Shown: positions 55,176 to 64,000 of the stretch, piece by piece | Layout: every line of letters begins with the position of its first letter | How positions within the stretch are numbered: the first letter of the stretch is position 1 | Origin: Agelas oroides | Lineage: Eukaryota > Porifera > Demospongiae > Agelasida > Agelasidae | DNA: 64,000 nucleotides | Assembly (NCBI GenBank): GCA_949130485.1 | Contig: OX422195.1 | Coordinates: 8,982,029-9,046,028, forward strand | Reading direction: 5' to 3' | Made by a program: the position numbers and the translations under genes | Notes under the pieces: model-generated | Database searches by the model: none | The model's input: only the letters and a program-made list of their open reading frames with translations | Told to the model about the DNA's origin: nothing

Positions 55176-58100
55176 CACCCAACACACACCTCTGCCATTT
55201 CTCTGGGTCTACACCGTAGGCGTGTGATGGCAGTTGGTGCAATCAGTCGATACCGCTGTACAAACTCCTCACATGGCATCCAGTGGATGTAGCCTTGGTT
55301 TAAGGGAGGAGGGGGGAAGAGAGAAGGGGAGAGGAAGAGAAAGAGGGGGAGGGAAGGGGGAGAAGAGAAAGAGGGGGAGGGAAGGGGGGGGAGGAAAGAG
55401 GGGGGGAAGGAAAGAGGGGGAGAGAAGGGGAGAGGAAGAGAAAGAGGGGGAGGGAAGGGGGGGAAGGAAAGAGGGGGAGGGAAGGGGAGAGGAAGAGAAA
55501 GAGGGGGAGGGAAGGGGGGGAAGGAAAGAGCAAAGGAAGGTTAGAGACGGCACCGAAGCCTTTGGGCGGATGAGCTCTCACCTCCCTGAATGAGGTCAAC
55601 TGTCTCAAAGATGGCCAGGTGTTGGATCTGTTGGCTCACCACCTCACGGTCAAAGTGGCCGGGGGACTGAGAAAGGTTAGACTGAGGGGGAGAAAGGCAG
55701 GGACATAGGATACACTGTGATATACTGGGTATACTGGAATATACTAGGGATATACAGGGATGTACTGGAATATACTGGATGTACAGGGATGTACTGGAAT
55801 ATACTGGGATGTACAGGGATGTACTAGGGTATACTAGGGATGTACTGGGGATGTACAGGGATGTACTAGGGTATACTAGGGATGTACTGGGGATGTACAG
55901 GGATGTACTAGGGTATACTGGGGATGTACTAGGGATGTACTAGGGTATACTGGGATGTACTGGGGTATACTAGGATGTACTGGGGTATACTAGGGATGTA
56001 CTAGGGATGTACAGGGATGTACAGGGATGTACTGGGATGTACTGGGATGTACAGGGATGTACTGGGATGTACAGGGATGTACTAGGGATGTACAGGGATA
56101 TACTGGAATATACTGGGATGTACAGGGATATACTGGAATATACTGGGATGTACAGGGATGTACTGGGGATATACTAGGATGTACAGGGATGTACAGGGAT
56201 GTACTAGGGATATACTGGGATGTACTGGGGAGGAAGTAAGTATATAGTGCCTACCTTAAGACAGCGCACAAAGAATGGTTTTGCTTTCTTCAGCATTGAA
56301 AATACATCAGTGATGTTGGACTAAAGGAGGGAAGGAAGGACAGGGTCAAAGTCAGGTCTCCCACAGTAAGAGTATTTTGCGTGCATCTCACCTGAAAGTC
56401 CTGGACGTATGTGGTCGGTTGTTTTGTTTCAGAATGCCTGCAGGATGATTTGATCATCATGGCAAGAAGGTGGCTGCATAGTAGCTGGTGTAACGTACGT
56501 GGCATGCTGCAAGTAGGCCGGTGTGATTCTACACATCTGTCCTTTGGGTGTGCCATCTGTCCAGTAGGTCAAGGGAGAAGAGGAGGAAGAGGATGGGGAG
56601 GCGGAAGAGGAGGGGGAGGAGGAGGGGGAAGAAAGGAGGAGGAGGGAGGAGGAGGGAGGAGGAGGGGAGGGGAAGGAGGTAGGAAAGAAGAGGAGGGGGA
56701 AGAAGAGGGGAAGGAAAGGAGGAGGAGGGAGGAAAGAAGGGGGAGGGGGTGAGTAAAGCTCTCTGAGACGCAGGGTGCAAGACCCTTGTGTGTTACCTAG
56801 GAGATCTCTGTTGAGCTCCACTGCAAACAAATGAGCCACAAAACCAAATTTACAGTCCTGCAAAGAGAGAGACGACCTTGGGATGCCATCACAGCAAAAC
56901 AAATTCAGAACGTCACGAGACATGCTTGGTAACAGATTAATCCCATGCAGGAGAGCGACATTCCCAGGCTGCCACCGAGCATGAGAGCCTGGGAATGAGG
57001 CTACATCTCATTCCAGATCCCCTCCTGCCTTTCTTTGCTTGCAGTACAGACAAGCAGGATACTGCAAGCAATGCAAAGTGGGGCAGGATGTGGCAACAAG
57101 GTCACCATTTCACAGAGGCATGATCACAAGTCCTACCTTGCTGTTGAATGCAGCAATGATATCGTCAGCAACAGTGTCAGCGTTTGCATTGAGCAGACTG
57201 TAGACGTCATAAACCACCTCCCCACAATGGTGTCGGATTGCAAAAGTAGAAGCTGATCCAACTGGGGGGACAAAACTGGAGAGAGATAGGTGTTATCGGG
57301 AAAGAGTGGAAGGGAGAGGGAGAAGGGAGGGAGGGAGGGAGGGAGGGAGGGAGGAGAAAGAGAGCCAAGTAAATCAGCAAGGTTGTCAGTTCCTGTCGTG
57401 TGCAGTCTATTGCAGTGACATACCATCTGTTAGCCTTGAATCTATCTCTTAGTCGAATTCTAAGATCTTCTGAAGTAACTCTGAGAGAAAGGAAAGAATG
57501 GAGGAGAGGAGGGGAGGAGAGGGGGGAGAGTAGGGGGGGAAGGGGGGAGGAGAGGAGGGGGGGGAGGGGGGGAGGGAAAAGAAAGATGGGCATCAATGCA
57601 CATCACAGGGACAAGCAGCTTTCACTATTGCCATTATGCAATGCACACTAGTTGCTCACCGTGGTGAGAGAGTCTCCTGGTTGAGGAGCTGCACCATCCC
57701 AGTGTGCTGTTGGCGTGCAAGGAAGACGAAGTGAGGCATGTGTTTGAAGAATTAGTCAGACCAGCATCCTTACCTCTCCCCCAATCAGCTCAAGACATGG
57801 GATACAGTCGTACAAATTACTCTCAAACATGGGATCCACATCCTCTTCACTGGAGGAGGAAGAGAGGAAGAGAGGAAGGGAGGAAGAGAGGAAGGAAGGG
57901 AGGAAGGGAGGGACAGAGGAGGAGGGACAGACAACAGAGAACGCAATGAAGAGAGGGGAAGAACTGTAGCTAGAAAGTATTAGTGTGACAACGTGTAGGA
58001 GGTATGTGTGTCCTGCATACCTGCACTCACGGACGGTGGAGACAAATACTGATTGAGTGTAGTAGTACTGGATTTTCTCAGCTGTCCAATTCACACAGAA

Positions 58101-61100
58101 CTGCTCCAAAGAGTTGACCTATTGAACAGAGAAGGGTGGGGGGAGGGGGAGAAGGGAAGGAGGAGAAGAAGGAGAAAGGAGAGGGAGGGGGAGGGGGAAG
58201 GAGAGGGGGAAGAAAGAGGAGGAGGAGGAGAAGGGAGAGGGAGGGGGGAGGGAAGGAAGGCAGAGGAGGAGAAGGGGGGAGAGCAGAAGGAGGAGGAGGA
58301 GTACAGCTGAGGTCATATGACACCACGATAGACAGTATGGACATGGTGTTTCCATAAGCTCTCCTCAGAAGGAGAAAATCACTTCAAACAATGCCTCAAG
58401 CAATGTATTGTTTGAAACCATATCATATCCAATAAAACACCATACCTTATGGAGAGAGAATGGCTGGCTATGGAAGCTTAGTAACAGAGTATGGAGAGAG
58501 AATGGGTGGCTATGGAAGCTTATCGACAGAGTATGGAGAGAGTATGGGTGGCTATGGAAAGCTTATCGACAGAGTATGGAGAGAGAATGGCTGGCTATGG
58601 AAGCTTATCGACAGAGTATGGAGAGAGAATGGCTGGCTATGGAAGCTTATCGACAGAGTATGGAGAGAGAATGGGTGGCTATGGAAGCTTATCGACAGAG
58701 TATGGAGAGAGTATGGGTGGCTATGGAAGCTTATCGACAGAGTATGGAGAGAGAATGGCTGGCTATGGAAGCTTATCAACAGAGTATGGAGAGAGAATGG
58801 GTGGCTATGGAAGCTTATCAACAGAGTATGGAGAGAGAATGGCTGGCTATGGAAGCTTATCAACAGAGAATGGAGAGAGAATGGGTGGCTATGGAAGCTT
58901 ATCAACAGAGTATGGAGAGAGAATGGGTGGCTATGGAAGCTTATCAACAGAGTATGGAGAGAGAATGGGTGGCTATGGAAGCTTATCGACAGAGTATGGA
59001 GAGAGTATGGGTGGCTATGGAAAGCTTATCGACAGAGTATGGAGAGAGAATGGCTGGCTATGGAAAGCTTATCGACAGAGTATGGAGAGAGAATGGGTGG
59101 CTATGGAAAGCTTATCCACAGAGTATGGAGAGAGAATGGGTGGCTATGGAAAGCTTATCGACAGAGTATGGAGAGAGAATGGGTGGCTATGGAAAGCTTA
59201 TCGACAGAGTATGGAGAGAGAATGGGTGGCTATGGAAAGCTTATCGACAGAGTATGGAGAGAGAATGGCTGGCTATGGAAAGCTTATCCACAGAGTATGG
59301 AGAGAGAATGAAGCTTTAGTATTATCTAGCTGGAACCCCCTCTCTGACCTCGTTTGCTTCAAAGCCAAAGAAGTCGATGATGTGTAGCGCATGGCTTTCT
59401 CCTGCTGGCTGCTGGTGTCGGTTGAGTATTCCACCCTGTCCCCTCTGGGAGGCTCCACGGAGAAGTGTGTTGATACGACGCATGATGGCAACCACAGTGC
59501 GAATGTAGAGCGCCTTTGCAAGTGCATCACGAGCTCCATTGGCCTAGGGAGGGAGGAGGGAGGGAGAGGGAGGAGGAGGGAGAGGGAGGAGGAGGGAGGG
59601 GGAGGGGAGGAGGAGGGAGGGGGAGGGAGGAGGGAGGGAGAGGGAGGAGGAGGGAGAGGGAGGAGGGAGAGAGAGGGAGGAAGAGGGAGAGGGAGGAGGG
59701 AGAGGGAGGAGGGAGAGGGATGAGGGAGAGAGAGGGAGGGAGAGGGATGAGGGAGAGAGAGAGGGAGGGAGGGGGATGAGGGAGAGAGAGGGAGGGAGAG
59801 GGATGAGGGAGAGAGAGGGAGGGAGAGGGAGAATGAATATTTTGACATTGGACTACTCCACCCCTCATTGGTTTGTTATTTGCAAATCCAATGAAGAGTT
59901 TCACACACACACATGAGGGGAGAGGGAGAGGGAGAAAAAGGGAGAGGGAGGAGGAAGAGGGAGAAGGAAGGAGAGGGAGGAGGAAGAGGGAGAAGGAGGG
60001 AGAGGGAGGAGGAGGGAGAGGAAGAAGGAAGGAGAGGGAGGAGGAAGAGGGAGGAGGAAGAAGAGGGAGAAGGAAGGAGAGAAGGGAAAGAAAGAGATAA
60101 ATAGGAAGGGAGAGAAGGTTGGAGGGGACATCAGACCCAGACATGCTAAGCACTTACAGCAGCTGCAGAGCACGCCGAGTAGACAGCCTGTCCCCTCCCA
60201 GAGCGGTAGGTCCTGAGCGTGAGTGCTCTCTGGAGAAGTTGTGGCTGCACACCAAGGAGATTGCCCACGGCACGCAGCTCTGGGAGGGAGGGAAGGAGGG
60301 ATGAAGGATGGAAGGGAGGGAAGGAGGGATGAAGAAATGGAGGGAGGGAAGGAGGGATGAAGGAATGGAAGGGAGGGAAGGAGGGATGAAGAAATGGAGG
60401 GAGGGAAGAAGGGATGAAGGAATGGAAGGGAGGGAAGGAGGGATGAAGGAATGGAAGGGAGGGAAGGAGGGATGAAGAAATGGAGGGAGGGAGGAAGGAA
60501 GGATGAAGGAATGGAGGGAGGGAAGGAAGGATGAAGGAATGGAGGGAGGGAAAAAGGGGAGAGGGACAGAGAAGGGATGAGGAGAGGGGGAGAAGGAGGG
60601 AGAAGAGAGGGAGGAAGGGAGAGAGGAGGGGGTGAGGTGGTGTGTGTGGTGTGTGTGAGTATGTGTGAGGGGGGGATTGGGGTACCTTCACTGCCCTGCA
60701 TGGACAGCTCCTGGTTTTTGGCCTCATAGAAAAGAATGTTTCCGACCAACAAAATGGCTACCAGCACCTTGACCACGTCCGTGAGAGGGATACCCAGCTG
60801 GGCGAGGCTGGACTGTGAGGGTGTGAAGGTGTGAGAGTGGGGGGAAAGAGCCACTGTCATGCTTGGCATTGTCTCCGCACACACAACCTTCCTCTGAACA
60901 CACTGAAGTGGGCACTCCAGCCAATCCCATAGCTGGCTGACACACGGGCACCCTAGCCACAGGGACAGTTGCCAGGGGCCCACACAAGAGGAAGGGAGTC
61001 ATTAGCCCCCTCGCCATTCAGCACCCTCTCCGGCTCAGGGTCATTAGATATGACCACCAATAGTGACACCCACGTGCAACACACACAAGTCCAGACAGCC

Positions 61101-63520
61101 AAACCACTCCAATGGAAAGAAAACAACTATTTCAATGTCTTCCTCCCCCTCCTCCCCTCCCAGTCTCAGCACATAAACCATAAGCAACAGCTTACATGCC
61201 TAAACTACCTCCAAATTCCAAACTAGACTCTACACAAATTAACAGTGGCTCATGAATATGTCTGGCAAGAATAAGGAAATAAAGCCATGAGCCCAGGCTC
61301 CAAAACTGCAAGAGAAGATCTGGAACAAAAAGCCTGGGTTCGAGGTTTGCTGTCATATGCTGACTGTTGTGTGTTTACGGGTGACCCCTCTCTCACCTTC
61401 CATGCCTCAAAGTGGTTCTGCAGATGTTGCGGAGCATCCTTTGGCAGCTGGCCTTGAGACAGGTAATGGATGGTCTGAATATCATGGCAGTCGAGGTAAT
61501 ATTTACCTAGTGTTCGGAACAAGAGAAAGAAAAGTTGGATGTTTGGCTAAAGACGGGTTATAGTTTACTATCTTTCAGGAGGCATGTTGGAGTATATACC
61601 AGTTCACTAGCAAGAATAGTGTCAGACCCTCTCCCCCCACCAACCCAACCTAATGACCTAGCTACACCTGCACCCACATTGCTTGTGTGGTCTTTGGTCC
61701 TCATCAGACAGTTGACCAGCTGTGTGGGTAGAACTCCTGCCACACCAGATAACACATCAAGACAGACAGATGTGTGACCAGCGAGGCGTGCAGAACTAAG
61801 ATAGCTGACCACACCTTAAACAGAGCCTCACAAGCACCCATCTGAAACTGTTTTCCTCTCTCCCCCCCCCCCCCCCCCCCCCCCCCCCAAGCCTCTCTAA
61901 ACAAGATGAAGTTACTCATGCTCTCTCTCTCCCTTCCTCCCTCTTTTTCTTTCCCTCTCCCTCCCTCCCTCCCTCTCACTTCTTTCCTCTGGAGTAAGGC
62001 CTGCCAACATCTGGTAGAAAATGTGATAGTTTTGTTCATTTGGACTCGGACTCACAAGCCTTGTCTGCAGACACAACACATTACATCATCATTACACAAT
62101 CACTACACATTACATCATCATTACACAATCACAAACCATTACATCATCATTACACAATCACTACACATTACATCATCATTACACAATCACAAACCATTAC
62201 ATCATCATTACACAATCACTACACAGATCTCGAATCAAGATGCCGACTCACTTGGTCCAGGAAGAAGCAGTTTATCTTCACTTTGACAATCTGCAGTCCA
62301 CTGTACTGGATATCCACCACTCTTCCCTGCAGGTGTGGCCATTATTTCACTATTCAAGCTTTCTACGTTGAGCGTCTCTTGACTCACAATTCTGCTGGAA
62401 TCCTTATTGCTCTCAGTGCATGCAGTACCCAGTGCCTTCAATACCACTGAGGAGACCTGCCAGTACTGTGTGTGCGTGTGAGAAAGGGAAAGGGAGGAGG
62501 GAGAGAGGAAGGTTGGAAGGGAGAGGGGGAGAGAGAGGGAAAGGGAGAGGGGGAGAGAGAGGGAAAGGGAGGAGGGAGAGAGAGGGAAAGGGAGGAGGGA
62601 GAGAGGAAGGTTGGAAGGGAGGAAGGAGGAAGGGGGAGGGGTGTCGAACTTTTCTGAGGTCCTGTAGCCAATCTGTCCTGTGAGCTGTCTGAAACATTTT
62701 GACCAGCAGTTGGTCAGCAGTGAAGGACTTGCCTGCCCCACTCGCTCCACTGACAGGAGGAGGAAGAAACTAAATCATTATAACATCACCAAATACCGTA
62801 CACCATACATGAGCAACTAATATGCATAACGTGCATGTTTGTATGGTAGTGATCAGTGCATGTGTCTGGTATCATTTTGCAGTAAGCATTGGTGTCCTAG
62901 CTATCTATTAGCATATTGACGTGAATGCATTGTACAGTGGAAGGGTAAGACAAGGAGCGGTAGATCAGGGGGGAGTTCTTATTACACCGATTTTCACATA
63001 CTCACTGCGATTGTGTAATGTTGCTTGAACTCCACTATGACACTACCTCGTGCTCAATCTCACCTAAAGAGGAGTGCTCTGGGCTGTTTGGCATGTGTAA
63101 GGTCTGCGACTAACATATTAGAAAGCTTTTTGAGCACTGAGTGCATGATAGGGCCTGGTGGCTCATAGGGGTTCACGCACAGTAGGATAGGTCCCACCCA
63201 TGTCTGGGGAAGATAAATTAAGAAGAAACATGTGATATTTGCAACATGCTTTAATGGTACCTTCAGTTATATTTAAAAGCACTCTTAATATTAGCACTAA
63301 TCACATAACTACATTATACTAGTTGACTATTATTCCAATCTGGCTGAAGGCCAATGCCAAACAGACTAACCCGACTACACTCCGCATGTACTACACGCTA
63401 TAAACTTACGAAACACTGTCCGTCTACAAATCTCTGTTGAAGCGTCTTGAGAATAGCCTCCACCGTGAGGGGCCCACTGAGGTGAATCAGGTTAAAACTA
63501 CTCTCCTGTTCCTCCGCCAT
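52826..63520 (-). CDS. Divergent unconventional myosin with IQ motif and SH3-like tail
   Basis: A gene with more than 20 exons from ATG at 63520 to TGA at 52826. Motor anchors in order: SGPLTVEAILKTLQQRF (63.5 kb), GPILLCVNPYEP (63.2 kb), P-loop GASGAGKSFTADQLL (62.74 kb), switch I NKDSSRIGR (62.3-62.4 kb), NYHIFYQMLAGLTPEER (62.0 kb), VVKVLVAILLVGNILFYEA (60.75 kb), ALHIIDFFGFEANE (59.35 kb, switch II), VNSLEQFCVNWTAEKIQYYY (58.1 kb), HHCGEVVYDVYSL (57.2 kb), KKAKPFFVRCLKS (56.3 kb) and ALGKTKVFLK (55.05 kb). An IQ-like helix follows (AAVIIQAAVRMFLSRKHW, 54.7 kb), then an SH3-like stretch (VLKAGDEVYVLGRSQKRGYL, 53.2 kb) and a Pro-rich end. The P-loop has Ala where nearly all myosins have Glu (GESGAGKT). 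The head starts almost at the first residue. The class is not recognised. Confidence 0.88.
53357..53407. repeat. Foldback element in a myosin intron
   Basis: TAGCCTTGTTCCCAGGCTC faces GAGCCTGGGAACAAGGCTA with an 11-13 base loop. Flanking gaggt is shared, but the 9-mers differ at other positions. Confidence 0.82.
53720..54640. repeat. CACACCTCC-type minisatellite, myosin intron
   Basis: More than 25 mixed units of ACACCCTCCACACCTCCTCC plus TCTCATT or TCTTGTT. Three 300-residue ORFs overlap here in the plus frames because the units contain no stops; none resembles a protein family. Confidence 0.93.
55725..56235. repeat. GGGATGTACT minisatellite, myosin intron
   Basis: About 30 short units (GGGATGTACTAGGGTATACT and GGGATGTACAGGGATATACT mixtures) in changing higher-order arrangements. 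Confidence 0.92.
58455..59315. repeat. 42/43-bp minisatellite, about 20 copies, myosin intron
   Basis: Units contain GGAGAGAGAATGGGTGGCTA and TGGAAGCTTATCGACAGAGTA. Most early units are 42 bp; most units from about 58980 on carry an extra A (GGAAAGCTT, 43 bp). All three plus-strand frames are open over almost the whole array, giving apparent ORFs of about 300 residues. The true myosin exon resumes at about 59340 on the other strand. Confidence 0.95.
59540..60130. repeat. GGGAGAGGGAGGA purine tracts in myosin introns
   Basis: Long, degenerate AGG/GAG tracts in the intron either side of 59830-59910, continuing as GGAGGGAAGGAGGGATGAAG units at 60290-60560. Opposite-strand Ser/Pro/Leu ORFs over them are artefacts. 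Confidence 0.85.
61862..61888. repeat. Poly-C run
   Basis: About 27 consecutive C in a myosin intron next to a CTCTCTCCCTTCC tract. Confidence 0.92.
62085..62225. repeat. 58-bp tandem repeat, 2.5 copies
   Basis: Alternating ACACAATCACTACACATTAC and ACACAATCACAAACCATTAC half-units, each followed by ATCATCATT. It lies in a myosin intron between the switch I exon and the HIFYQMLAGL exon. Confidence 0.88.
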
Positions 63521-64000
63521 TGCCAGTACATGTACACTCGCCCACCATACACTAAACGGTACAGTTGTACGCTTGCTGACGGCAGCTACCCCAATAGCTG
63601 CCCACCTTGGGGGAACGAAACGTGAATATCAGCTGATTGCGGACGGCTAGTATAACTGGGATTCTTAGAGGCACAAAGTAAGGCCTGATTCTGTGCTACT
63701 GTTTTACTTCATACACTACTGCTCACAGTAATGGTAATGCAATAATACTGTTGGCGACACTGAACTCTGACTAAACGCGTTGACATTAGCACTTGCCTAC
63801 GCGCGCACACTGTAAATAGTCACGTGGATGATGAAACCCCCGCCATGTGGCCCAGCCCTACACTTGCAGATTCTAGTATCTTTTACTGGTTTATTTTGGC
63901 AAACATCACAAACAGAACACATTTTATACTTTGCACACTGAAAACATTACAACCACAAACTGAACACACTGCTAAAAAGATAAGTTTACATGACGAGTCA
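63521..64000. other. Myosin promoter side and window end
   Basis: About 480 bp upstream of the myosin start codon. I see no coding exon and no TATA box. It should include the myosin promoter. Confidence 0.5.

Noticed and set aside
58408-59387. Three overlapping ORFs of about 300 residues (MEREW.AMEAYRQS units) as a repeat protein
   Set aside because: They follow from the 42/43-bp unit in every frame, have no start context or splice support, and lie between myosin exons. Kept only as a repeat and a low-interest finding.

Overview
The window is nuclear DNA from an animal. The genes are split by short GT-AG introns, and animal-specific families are present: SOCS proteins, parkin, survivin, cilia proteins CFAP61 and CFAP184. 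Gene spacing is very tight, introns are full of microsatellites and minisatellites, and one glycosidase is of plant/fungal type. This suggests an early-branching animal, perhaps a sponge. That placement is an inference and I hold it loosely.

Layout, left to right (+ or - strand): DHRS7B-like reductase (-, 16-2753); SOCS gene A (+, 3125-3700); SOCS gene B (-, 7494-8150); ATPAF2-like F1-ATPase assembly factor (-, about 11.5-18.0 kb); parkin-like gene (-, 18.3-21.2 kb); GH27 alpha-galactosidase (+, 21.4-22.5 kb); an intact-looking Ginger-type DNA transposon (22665-25860); a RUN/PDZ-like/PTB gene (+, 25.9-31.9 kb); two divergent tRNA-Leu(AAG) genes around and inside ICT1/MRPL58 (+, 32.2-33.6 kb); CFAP61 (-, 33.8-43.8 kb); MRPL27 (+, 43.9-44.9 kb); survivin (+, 45.0-46.1 kb); CFAP184/CCDC96 (-, 46.3-50.5 kb); thymidine kinase 1 (+, 50.7-52.6 kb); and a divergent myosin with an SH3-like tail (-, 52.8-63.5 kb).

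Four gene pairs share short divergent promoters: DHRS7B/SOCS A, parkin/GH27 (200 bp), CFAP61/MRPL27 (79 bp) and CFAP184/TK1 (200 bp). ICT1/CFAP61, survivin/CFAP184 and TK1/myosin converge with gaps of 150-275 bp. The themes are mitochondrial housekeeping (ATPAF2, parkin, ICT1, MRPL27), cilia (CFAP61, CFAP184) and proliferation (survivin, TK1). They do not form an operon-like pathway.

The most unusual observations are these. The parkin-like gene ends in a clean stop after the IBR domain and so lacks the catalytic RING2. A tRNA-Leu gene overlaps the 5' splice site of the peptidyl-tRNA hydrolase gene ICT1, and a near-identical copy lies in that gene's promoter. A family of foldback elements has shared ends, element-specific stems and 9-10 bp target duplications. 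Several protein-coding minisatellites keep the reading frame. Exon coordinates were worked out by hand from splice consensus, reading frame and remembered family similarity; no alignment program was run.
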